7,219 nt of DNA from an uncultured Microbacterium sp. (GTDB taxonomy: Bacteria; Actinomycetota; Actinomycetes; Actinomycetales; Microbacteriaceae), in contig CANSLE010000120.1 of NCBI GenBank assembly GCA_947647645.1, positions 1 through 7,219 of the forward strand, given 5' to 3'. Both the position numbers and the translations under genes were made by a program. Position 1 is the first letter of the stretch, and every line of letters starts with the position of its first letter. This document shows, piece after piece, positions 1 to 6,157 of this stretch. Under the pieces are notes generated by a model, which saw only the letters and a program-made list of their open reading frames with translations, was not told the origin of the DNA and ran no database searches.

Positions 1-303
1 ATCCGCGTTCGCCGCACGATCGCCCCCGCCGACGTCGAGGCCGACCTGGCCGCCTGGCGCGGCGGCGCCCTCGGCCTCGCACACACGCTCCGCCAGAGCG
101 CCGTCTTCCGCCCCCGCAACGCGTCGCGCAAGGTCCGGGGGCTGTTCTACTCCGGGGCATCGGTGCTGCCCGGCATCGGTCTGCCGATGTGCCTGATCTC
201 CGCCGAGCTGGTCGTGAAACGTCTGCGGGGAGACCACGGCGCCGCACGCCTGCCTGAGCCGTCGGGGATCGGCGCCGGCGGACGGCGCGCGGACGACGAC
301 TGA
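1..303 (+). CDS. crtI: Phytoene desaturase CrtI, C-terminal fragment (5' end outside window)
   Basis: The open frame starts at base 1 and ends in TGA at 301-303, giving the last 100 residues of a longer protein. CrtI is an FAD-dependent, membrane-associated desaturase that converts phytoene to lycopene, the substrate of the genes downstream. What is visible is the C-terminal part: an AWRGGALGLAHTL stretch (fragment residues 18-30), QSAVFRPRN (32-40), and the hallmark flavin-binding segment LFYSGASVLPGIGLPM (48-63), followed by a helix ending KRLRG. The GAS-x-x-PG-x-G-x-PM pattern is the usual C-terminal signature of bacterial CrtI-type desaturases. The last 20 residues are a Gly/Arg/Asp-rich tail without recognisable motifs. 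The next gene starts 1 nt after the stop. The N-terminal dinucleotide-binding motif is not in view, so the assignment rests on the C-terminus and on the neighbouring crt genes. Confidence 0.9.
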   Translation: MRVRRTIAPADVEADLAAWRGGALGLAHTLRQSAVFRPRNASRKVRGLFYSGASVLPGIGLPMCLISAELVVKRLRGDHGAARLPEPSGIGAGGRRADDD

Positions 304-304
304 C

Positions 305-682
305 ATGCCCGGCGCGTACCTGCTCGTTCTGGCGGTGTCGATCGGCGGTGTCGCGAGCCTCGACGTGCGGTTCCGGCTGGCGATGTGGGCAGAGCCGCGC
401 ATCGCCGGCGACCGCCCCCGCCTCCGGACCGCGCTCGCCGTCGCCATCGGCACCGCGTTCTTCCTGCTGTGGGATGCCGTCGGCATCGCCACCGGGGTCT
501 TCGTGAAGGGCGACAGCCCCCATCTGCTGGGGCTCGACCTGGCCCCGCACCTGCCCGTCGAGGAGCCGGTTTTCCTCGCGTTCCTCAGCTATCTCGCCCT
601 CGTCGTGCATGCCGCCGTGAGCCGCGCGCGCGGATCGCGGCAGACCCGGCGGCACCCCGGTGACGCGACGGGAGCGTCATGA
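305..682 (+). CDS. crtYe: C50 carotenoid cyclase subunit CrtYe (lycopene cyclase domain)
   Basis: A 125-residue integral membrane protein, the usual size for one half of the heterodimeric actinobacterial carotenoid cyclases. Three hydrophobic segments are visible (about residues 4-20, 42-64 and 87-106). The family motif is PVEEPVFLAFLSY at 84-96, whose acidic pair is expected to take part in cyclisation, and an Asp lies in the second segment (D57). CrtYe works only with CrtYf to form rings on the C50 chain made by the elongase. The gene sits between crtI and crtYf as in Corynebacterium. ATG at 305 is 1 nt after the crtI stop. Only a weak GGA (291-293) lies upstream, so translation probably depends on re-initiation after crtI. 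The stop overlaps the crtYf start (ATGA). The C-terminal tail after residue 106 is Arg-rich and polar. Ring type (epsilon, gamma or beta) cannot be read from the sequence. The symbol follows C. glutamicum; crtYg or lbtA are the alternatives for other ring types. Confidence 0.86.
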   Translation: MPGAYLLVLAVSIGGVASLDVRFRLAMWAEPRIAGDRPRLRTALAVAIGTAFFLLWDAVGIATGVFVKGDSPHLLGLDLAPHLPVEEPVFLAFLSYLALVVHAAVSRARGSRQTRRHPGDATGAS

Positions 683-1020
683 CCTACCCCCTGATCGTGC
701 TGCCGTTCGCCCTCGCGGGGCTCATCACCGTGCTCGCGACCGCGCGTCGGCCCGGCTTCGGTAGGCGCGTGCGCACGAGCGTTCTCACCGCCCTCGTCCT
801 GGTCGCCCTGACGGTCGTCTTCGACAACGTCATGATCGCGACGGGGCTGTTCACCTACCCGGAGGAGCTCATCAGCGGCATCCGCGTGGGACTCGCTCCG
901 ATCGAGGACCTCTCGTACCCGATCGTCGCGGCCTTCGCCCTGCCTGCCGTCATGGAGCTGCTCCGCCGCCCACCGTCTGAAGCCCCCACGCCGGATCCTG
1001 CGATCGGAGGCGCCCGATGA
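679..1020 (+). CDS. crtYf: C50 carotenoid cyclase subunit CrtYf (lycopene cyclase domain)
   Basis: A 113-residue membrane protein, the second half of the heterodimeric cyclase. Three hydrophobic segments are seen (about 3-20, 34-56 and 80-96). The conserved block runs from FDN (48-50) through ATGLFTYPEEL (54-64) to PIEDLSYP (74-81). It is the counterpart of the PVEEPVF motif in CrtYe and marks the lycopene-cyclase-domain superfamily. The protein acts in the membrane with CrtYe on acyclic C50 carotenoids such as flavuxanthin. ATG at 679 overlaps the crtYe stop (ATGA), with GGGAG at 670-674 as a closely spaced Shine-Dalgarno. Its own stop overlaps the crtEb start in the same way, so the three genes form a coupled unit that favours matched amounts of the two subunits. 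The tail after residue 97 is Pro-rich and probably cytoplasmic. As for crtYe, the ring specificity is inferred only from gene order. Confidence 0.86.
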   Translation: MTYPLIVLPFALAGLITVLATARRPGFGRRVRTSVLTALVLVALTVVFDNVMIATGLFTYPEELISGIRVGLAPIEDLSYPIVAAFALPAVMELLRRPPSEAPTPDPAIGGAR

Positions 1021-1889
1021 GCGTCGGTGGAACCCTGCGACAGCTGCTCGTCGCATCACGGCCCGTGAGCTGGATCAACACCGCGTACCCGTTCGCAGCC
1101 GCCGTGCTCCTCACGACGGGGCGACTCGACCTCACCCTGCTGGTCGGCACGGTCTTCTTCCTCATCCCCTACAACCTCGCCATGTACGGCATCAACGACG
1201 TCTTCGACTACGAGTCCGACATGCGCAACCCCCGCAAGGGCGGCGCGCACGGTGCCGTCCTGGACCGACGGTTCCACCGTGTCACGCTGTGGGCGGCCGC
1301 GCTGTCGTGCGCACCGTTCCTCGTCTCGCTCGTGCTCCTCGGCTCTGCGTGGTCGTGGGCCGTCCTGGCCGTCAGCATGTTCTTCGTCGTCTTCTACTCC
1401 GCCCCGCCGCTGCGGCTGAAGGAGCGCCCCGTCGCCGACTCCATCACCAGCAGCATCCACTTCTTCTCACCCGCCGTGTACGGTCTGGTGCTGGCGGGGG
1501 CGACCTGGACCTGGCAGCTGGTCGCTGTGATCGTCGCGTTCGCCCTGTGGGGCGTCGCGTCGCACGCGTTCGGCGCAGTGCAGGACGTCGTGGCCGACCG
1601 TGCGGCAGGCATCGGTTCCATCGCGACGGCTTTCGGTGCACGCGCCACCGTGCGCCTGTCCATCGCCTGCTATGCCCTCGCCGGGGTGGTCATGCTCGTC
1701 TCGACCTGGCCCGGACCGCTCGCCGTCGTCCTGGCCGCGCCCTACATCGCGACGGTGTGGCCGTACCGCAACGTCGCCGACGCGGATGCCGCGACCGCCA
1801 CCCGCGGCTGGGACCGATTCCTCTGGCTCAACCAGTTCACCGGCTTCGCGGTCACTCTGCTGCTCATCTGGTTCGCCCTCACGCGCTGA
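1017..1889 (+). CDS. crtEb: Lycopene elongase CrtEb (UbiA-family prenyltransferase)
   Basis: A 290-residue polytopic membrane prenyltransferase that adds dimethylallyl (C5) units to both ends of lycopene, giving C45 and then C50 acyclic carotenoids for the CrtYe/CrtYf cyclase. The first Asp-rich motif is NDVFDYESD (60-68: N60, D61, D64, D68), which binds Mg-diphosphate, followed by NPRKGG (71-76). The second is DVVADRAAG (190-198: D190, D194, G198). The conserved FYSAPPLRLKERP segment (126-138) lies between them. Eight or nine hydrophobic segments fit the nine-helix UbiA fold. ATG at 1017 overlaps the crtYf stop and has a strong GGAGG Shine-Dalgarno at 1006-1010, six bases upstream. It is the last gene of the operon, and its stop codon lies at the base of a terminator hairpin. 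Other UbiA enzymes (menaquinone or heme pathways) are possible by motif alone, but the YESDMRNPRKGG context and position after crtYf make the lycopene elongase by far the best call. Confidence 0.9.
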   Translation: MSVGGTLRQLLVASRPVSWINTAYPFAAAVLLTTGRLDLTLLVGTVFFLIPYNLAMYGINDVFDYESDMRNPRKGGAHGAVLDRRFHRVTLWAAALSCAPFLVSLVLLGSAWSWAVLAVSMFFVVFYSAPPLRLKERPVADSITSSIHFFSPAVYGLVLAGATWTWQLVAVIVAFALWGVASHAFGAVQDVVADRAAGIGSIATAFGARATVRLSIACYALAGVVMLVSTWPGPLAVVLAAPYIATVWPYRNVADADAATATRGWDRFLWLNQFTGFAVTLLLIWFALTR

Positions 1890-1913
1890 CCGGGTCCCCT
1901 GAAGGACCCGGTC
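1888..1913. terminator. Hairpin between convergent crtEb and UPF0182 gene, likely bidirectional terminator
   Basis: A perfect 10-bp inverted repeat: GACCGGGTCC at 1888-1897 and GGACCCGGTC at 1904-1913, with a 6-nt loop (CCTGAA). It is almost all G-C and starts inside the crtEb stop codon. It lies 20 bp beyond the stop of the oppositely oriented UPF0182 gene, so it could end both transcripts. No T-run follows on either strand, as is common for actinobacterial terminators, so the termination function is inferred from stem strength and position. Confidence 0.72.
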
Positions 1914-1933
1914 CGCGCGTGAGGATCAGGAGG

Positions 1934-4840
1934 TCAGCCCTGGCCCTGCAGCTGGATCAGCTTCTGCAGGGCGGCCGTGAGGCGCGCATCGGCTTGGCCG
2001 TACTTCGCCCAGTCGCCCTGCGTCAGAGCGTTCTGGCGGTCCATCATCGCCTGCTGCGCGTCCTTGAGCGCCGCCTGGAACTCGACGCTGGTACCGGCGC
2101 CTCCCCCCGACCCGGAACCGCCCGATCCGGCCGTGGCCGACGGCGAGGGGGCGGGCGTCGGGGCAACGTCGCCGTCTCCCGCGCTCGCTCCCGAATCGCC
2201 CCCGAACAGCTTGTCGAGCGCATCCTGCAGCGTGTTCTCGAAGGCCACCTGGCTGCCGAAGGCCACCAGGATCTTCTGGAGCGTCGGCAGCTTCGTCGAG
2301 CCCGACGACTGCACGAACACGGGCTGCACGTAGAGCAGTCCACCGCCCACGGGCAGGGTCAGCAGGTTGCCGTTGAGCACCTGAGACTGGTTCTGATTCA
2401 GCAGGTTCGAGAAGGACGACACCGATGGCGCGGAGTTGAACGTGTTCTGCACCTGCCCGGGACCGGGAACCGGCGTCTCGGCGTTGATCTCCAGCATTCG
2501 CAGCTTGCCGTAGTTCGGATTCTTTGTCCCCGCCGTCGTCCCGGCATCCGAGTCGACCGACAGGTACCCCATGAGCACGTTGCGCGTGTCGTCACCGCCC
2601 GGGATGAACGTCGTGAACATCGAGTAGCTCGGCGCCTGCTGGCCCGGCATCTTCATCGTCAGGTAGTACGGCGGCTGCAGCACCTCCTGCTTGGAGACGG
2701 GGTCGTTCGGGGTCTTCCACGCGTTGTCGCGCTGGTAGAACGAGCCGGCGTCGTCGACGTGGTACGTCCCGAGCATGGCGCGCTGCACCTTGAACAGATC
2801 GGTCGGGTACCGCACGTGGCTCATCAGGTCGCCACTCATGTCGGCCAGCGGCTTCAGCGTGGTGGGGTAGATCTTCGACCACGCCTTGAGCAAGGGGTCG
2901 GTGTCGTCCCAGGCGTACAAGGTGACCTTGCCGTCGTACGCGTCGACCGTCGCCTTCACCGAGTTGCGGATGTAGTTGACGTCGTCCAGGGCGACGCGCG
3001 GGGTCGTGTTGGTCGTGTCGCTGATGGCGTCGCGCAGGCTCACGATCGACGAGTAGGGATAGTTCGCGCTCAGCGTGTACCCGTCGACGATCCACACGAT
3101 CCGCCCGTCGACGACGGAGGGGTAAGGATCGTTGTCCAGCTCGAGGTAGGGGGCGACCTTGTTCACCCGGCTGACCGGGTTGCGGTCGTAGAGGATCTGC
3201 GACTGCGCATTGATGCCGTCCGCCAGCAGGATGTCGGTCGACTGGAACTTCAGCGAGTAGATCAGACGGTTGAACGGGTTCCCGATGTTCGGTCCGCCGT
3301 TGCCACGGAAGGTCGTCTTGGTCTGCGCCGCATCACCGGTGCCGCGCGGGTAGTCGAGTTCGATGTCGGGCGAGCCCTCGGGGGCGCCGACGATCGAGTA
3401 CGGCGGCGAGTTCTCGCCGAAGTAGATGCGGGGCTCGTACTTCTCCCCCGTCGTGAGCGCGCCCGTCGTCGGGATGCCGCGCTCCACGAAGACCGGGTTG
3501 CCGTCCGCGGTGCGCTCGTTGCCCTTCGCCGCGACCATGCCGTACCCGTGCGTGTACACGAGCGTGGAGTTGTACCAGGATGCCGCCTGGCCCAGCTGTG
3601 CCATGTTCAGCTCGCGGACGGAGACCACGGTGTCCTGGGACTTGCCGTCGATCTGATAACGGTCGACATCCAGCGGGTTGGTGAACTGGTAGTACGACCG
3701 GTACTGCTCCAGCTGGCGCACCGTGGGCGAGATGATCGCCGGATCCATGATCCGGATCGATGCGGTGGTCTCGGCGTCCGAGCGCAGCTGGCCCCGTGCA
3801 CCGTTCGTCACGGCCTGGAAGTCGCTCTTGATGAGGCCGTCGATGCCGTACGCCTTCTTCGTCGCATCGATGTTCCGTTGATAGTACGGACTCTCCAGCG
3901 TCTCCTGGTTCGGACGGACCTGCAGGTTCGTCACGAACCACGGGTACGCAACGCCCACGACGAGAGCGGACACGACGAGCAATCCCGTCCCGATCAGAGG
4001 GAAGCGCCAGCGGCCGATCACGGCGGTCACGAAGAAGAGGATCGCGACGAGCACCGCGGCGATCGCGATGATCGTGAGACCGGGGATGACGGCGTGGTCG
4101 TCGACGTAGCTCGCGCCCGTGATCCGGTCGCTTCGCTGCGTCAGCGTCTTGTACCTGTCGAGCCAGATGCTGACTCCTTGCACGAGCAGGTACAGGCCTG
4201 CGATCACCGCGAGCTGGATGCGCGCCGCCTTGGAGATGCGCAGTTCGCGCTGGCCGATGCGGACGGACCCGTAGAGGTAGGCGACCAGCGCCGTGACGAT
4301 CAGCGAGACGAGCAGGACCGCCGAGACGAACCCGAGCAGCGAGCTGAAGAACGGGAGCGAGAACAGATAGAAGCCCGTGTCCATCTGGAACTGCGGGTCG
4401 AGGTCACCCGTGTCGACGCGGTTGGCCCACAGCCACACCGTCTGCCACTGCGCCGAGGAGGCGAACCCCGCGAAGAACCCGAAGAACACCGGGATCCCCC
4501 ACATGGCCAGGCGCCGCAGGGGCTCGACGACCTCCTGATAGTGGTCGAGCTGCGAGGTGAGGCGCGCGTAGACGGGCCGCAGCCGATAGGCCAGCTGGAT
4601 GGCGACGAAGACGGGGACCGCCATCGCGAGGAAGCCGATGACGAACATGATCACGCGAGCCGACCACTGCGTCCACAGCACGCTGGAAAAGCCCAGCTGA
4701 TCGAACCACAGCCAGTCGGCGTAGAGGCTCGCGAAGACGAAGAAGCCCACCACGATCACGGCGATCACGGCGAGCGTGATGGCGATGGCGCGGCGGAAGG
4801 GGTTCGGCGTGGCCTGTTTCGGCGCTGAGGACGTGGTCAC
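1934..4840 (-). CDS. UPF0182 family large membrane protein, function unknown
   Basis: A 968-residue protein matching UPF0182, a family known from Actinobacteria (including two M. tuberculosis members), cyanobacteria and others, with no agreed biochemical role. Seven hydrophobic segments fill the first 303 residues (about 17-40, 62-85, 112-130, 156-189, 205-227, 250-276, 282-303). The DWLWFDQLGF block (42-51) after the first helix and NQETLESPYYQRNID (311-325) after the last are family hallmarks. Residues 304-879 form a large soluble part, probably outside the membrane, ending in the conserved ILVAFGSQVAFENTL...DALDKLF block (857-879). Then come a flexible Gly/Ser/Pro/Ala linker (880-918) and a helical tail (919-968) with GDWAKYGQAD. 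The start is GTG at 4838-4840: a stop lies in frame at 4850-4852 and AGGA at 4848-4851 is a fair Shine-Dalgarno. The gene is 63 bp downstream of the PDZ/Lon-like protease gene in the same direction and convergent with crtEb. Confidence 0.93.
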   Translation of the reverse strand: MTTSSAPKQATPNPFRRAIAITLAVIAVIVVGFFVFASLYADWLWFDQLGFSSVLWTQWSARVIMFVIGFLAMAVPVFVAIQLAYRLRPVYARLTSQLDHYQEVVEPLRRLAMWGIPVFFGFFAGFASSAQWQTVWLWANRVDTGDLDPQFQMDTGFYLFSLPFFSSLLGFVSAVLLVSLIVTALVAYLYGSVRIGQRELRISKAARIQLAVIAGLYLLVQGVSIWLDRYKTLTQRSDRITGASYVDDHAVIPGLTIIAIAAVLVAILFFVTAVIGRWRFPLIGTGLLVVSALVVGVAYPWFVTNLQVRPNQETLESPYYQRNIDATKKAYGIDGLIKSDFQAVTNGARGQLRSDAETTASIRIMDPAIISPTVRQLEQYRSYYQFTNPLDVDRYQIDGKSQDTVVSVRELNMAQLGQAASWYNSTLVYTHGYGMVAAKGNERTADGNPVFVERGIPTTGALTTGEKYEPRIYFGENSPPYSIVGAPEGSPDIELDYPRGTGDAAQTKTTFRGNGGPNIGNPFNRLIYSLKFQSTDILLADGINAQSQILYDRNPVSRVNKVAPYLELDNDPYPSVVDGRIVWIVDGYTLSANYPYSSIVSLRDAISDTTNTTPRVALDDVNYIRNSVKATVDAYDGKVTLYAWDDTDPLLKAWSKIYPTTLKPLADMSGDLMSHVRYPTDLFKVQRAMLGTYHVDDAGSFYQRDNAWKTPNDPVSKQEVLQPPYYLTMKMPGQQAPSYSMFTTFIPGGDDTRNVLMGYLSVDSDAGTTAGTKNPNYGKLRMLEINAETPVPGPGQVQNTFNSAPSVSSFSNLLNQNQSQVLNGNLLTLPVGGGLLYVQPVFVQSSGSTKLPTLQKILVAFGSQVAFENTLQDALDKLFGGDSGASAGDGDVAPTPAPSPSATAGSGGSGSGGGAGTSVEFQAALKDAQQAMMDRQNALTQGDWAKYGQADARLTAALQKLIQLQGQG

Positions 4841-4846
4841 TCCACC

Positions 4847-4852
4847 ATCCTA
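4847..4852 (-). promoter_or_regulatory. Candidate -10 element close to the UPF0182 start (possible leaderless promoter)
   Basis: On the minus strand TAGGAT (4852 down to 4847) fits the actinobacterial TANNNT -10 pattern, and the GTG start follows after six bases. Transcription would then begin at or next to the start codon, giving a leaderless or nearly leaderless mRNA. No convincing -35 is seen, and the same bases hold the AGGA Shine-Dalgarno candidate that would serve a read-through transcript from the protease gene. The call is weak. Confidence 0.3.
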
Positions 4853-4903
4853 GGCGGGCACATTCTGCAGGGACGCCGAGGAACCTACCAGGATGCCGTG
4901 AGC

Positions 4904-6022
4904 TCAGCGGCAGGTGGGCAGGGCGTCGAGGTCGCCGTTGTCGCGGATCGTCGACAGCGCGCCGAGAGCGTCCTTCAGCGTCCCGACGGAGAAGACGCGA
5001 AGCCCGGGCGGGACGTGACCGACGACCTCGTTGCAGTTGTCCTTCGGGGCGAGGAAGAACGTTGCGCCGGCACCGACGGCGCCGTACATCTTCTGGCGGA
5101 TGCCGCCGATGGGGCCGACGCTGCCGGCCGCGTCGATCGTCCCCGTACCGGCGATCTGTCGGCCACCATTGAGATCGCCCTCGCTGAGCATGTCGATGAT
5201 GCCGAGGGCGAACATCATGCCGGCGCTCGGTCCGCCCACGTTGTTGAGCTGGATCGTGACGGCGATCGGGAAGTCGTAGTCGTGCATCGTGGAGATGCCC
5301 ACGAGCCAGGTAGTCGTGCCGTCGGCCACGGCCTGCTTCGGCGTGACCTCCACATTGCGGCTCGTGCCGTCGCGTTCGATCGTCAGCTGCACCGGCGCGC
5401 CACCGCCCGCATTGATGATCGTGCGCAGCTGATCGGTCTCGGTGACGGGCTTGCCGTTCGCGGCGCGGATGATGTCGTCCTTCTGCAGGATGCCCTGGGC
5501 GGCGGAGTCATCGGTGAGCGCGTACACACGCACCATGGGCTTCACGTCGTAGCCGAGCTGTGTGAGGGCGGCGGCGGTCGCCTCCTTCTGCGAGTCGACC
5601 ATCATCACGGCGCTCTCCCGGTTGCGCTGCTCTGTGGTCTTCCCCCGCGGGAAGACGTCGTCGATCGGCATGACGGCCTTCGCCGGGTCGAACCACGCGA
5701 GCGCGAGCTCGAACCAACTGGGCGTGCGCTCGCGGTTGCCCACCACCTGGACGGTGAGCAGATCGAGCGCACCAGAGGTCGGATAGGTCTGTGCGCCGTC
5801 GACGGTGATCAACGGGACCTGCTTGCCGTTCGCGTCCTCCGTCGTGCCGAGCGTGTTGAAGACCGGGCCCGGGCGCTGGATCACATACGAGGTCGGGATC
5901 AGCGTGAGCGCGAGCAACGCCACGAGCGCGACGGCGAGGGCCCAGAGGCCGACGCGGCGCGCACGAGACAACGGGCGACGGCGCGCGGGCACGATCGTCG
6001 TGCCCTCGTCGAACAGTGCCAC
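4904..6022 (-). CDS. Membrane-anchored PDZ and Lon-like (S16) serine protease, YlbL/DdcP type
   Basis: A 372-residue protease with one N-terminal membrane anchor and the rest expected outside. In the shorter frame (longer-frame number minus 14): Arg-rich segment then anchor (22-43), PTSYVIQRPGPVFNTLG (43-59), PDZ domain about 150-226, and a Lon-like proteolytic domain about 235-350. The catalytic Ser is in GGPSAG (S266) and the catalytic Lys in GIRQKMYGAV (K311), so the dyad is intact. There is no AAA+ ATPase part. In Bacillus subtilis the homologue YlbL (DdcP) degrades the division inhibitor YneA after DNA damage; the substrate here is unknown. I chose GTG at 6020-6022 because GGGAGGG (6029-6035) sits six bases upstream, the resulting start MALFDEG looks native, and the length is nearer the family's roughly 340 residues. 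An alternative GTG at 6062-6064 adds 14 residues and also has GGAGG (6070-6074). The UPF0182 gene follows after 63 bp, so co-transcription is likely. Confidence 0.88.
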   Translation of the reverse strand: MALFDEGTTIVPARRRPLSRARRVGLWALAVALVALLALTLIPTSYVIQRPGPVFNTLGTTEDANGKQVPLITVDGAQTYPTSGALDLLTVQVVGNRERTPSWFELALAWFDPAKAVMPIDDVFPRGKTTEQRNRESAVMMVDSQKEATAAALTQLGYDVKPMVRVYALTDDSAAQGILQKDDIIRAANGKPVTETDQLRTIINAGGGAPVQLTIERDGTSRNVEVTPKQAVADGTTTWLVGISTMHDYDFPIAVTIQLNNVGGPSAGMMFALGIIDMLSEGDLNGGRQIAGTGTIDAAGSVGPIGGIRQKMYGAVGAGATFFLAPKDNCNEVVGHVPPGLRVFSVGTLKDALGALSTIRDNGDLDALPTCR

Positions 6023-6036
6023 AGCAGACCCTCCCG

Positions 6037-6056
6037 GCCGATCGTTCGCGATCGGC
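6037..6056. promoter_or_regulatory. Perfect 8-bp inverted repeat in the protease leader, between two possible starts
   Basis: GCCGATCG (6037-6044) and CGATCGGC (6049-6056) are exact inverted copies around TTCG. In the protease mRNA (minus strand) this makes a hairpin with a CGAA loop, one base upstream of the GGGAGGG Shine-Dalgarno (6029-6035) and five bases downstream of the alternative GTG at 6062-6064. It could be a translational control hairpin, an operator dyad, or, read from the + strand with its UUCG loop, a short terminator-like structure. The repeat itself is certain; its role is not known. Confidence 0.5.
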
Positions 6057-6113
6057 GTACACACGACGTCCTCCGTGGCGGGCCGAGGCGGCCGTGCGGG
6101 GAAGTCCAGCCAT

Positions 6114-6124
6114 TAGCGTAGAAC
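6114..6124. promoter_or_regulatory. Candidate overlapping divergent -10 elements
   Basis: In the divergent region, + strand TAGCGT (6114-6119) or TAGAAC (6119-6124) could be a -10 for the Zincin_2-type gene, about 40 bases before its ATG. On the minus strand TACGCT (6120 down to 6115) fits TANNNT for the protease gene. The rest of 6065-6113 is GC-rich with no AT-rich patch, so this is the most promoter-like spot. No -35 box stands out for either direction, so confidence is low. Confidence 0.3.
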
Positions 6125-6157
6125 GCGACGATATCCGCCTGCTGAAAGGCGCCTGAT

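Noticed and set aside
589..1059. A 156-codon minus-strand open frame across crtYe, crtYf and crtEb starts.
   Set aside because: It crosses three overlapping genes of a coherent operon and is charged and repetitive, without membrane segments or motifs.
1289..4828. A 1179-codon open frame on the + strand running through crtEb and antisense to nearly the whole UPF0182 gene.
   Set aside because: It is extremely rich in Arg, Asp, Val, His and Glu with no family motifs, and it overlaps two clearly recognised genes. Long stop-free shadow frames are expected in high-GC DNA where stops are rare opposite biased codons.
4844..4896. Loose inverted similarity between CATCCTAGG near the UPF0182 start and CCTACCAGGATG near the protease stop.
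   Set aside because: The pairing needs a 3-nt bulge and spans a long loop, so it is not convincing as a terminator or operator.
6081..6093. Small inverted repeat GGCCG-AGG-CGGCC in the divergent region.
   Set aside because: Only 5 bp with a 3-nt loop, which occurs by chance often in DNA of this GC content.
4898..6121. A 407-codon + strand open frame antisense to the PDZ/Lon-like protease gene.
   Set aside because: Low-complexity Arg/Asp/Val/His composition, no motifs, and complete overlap with a protease whose PDZ and catalytic motifs are intact on the other strand.
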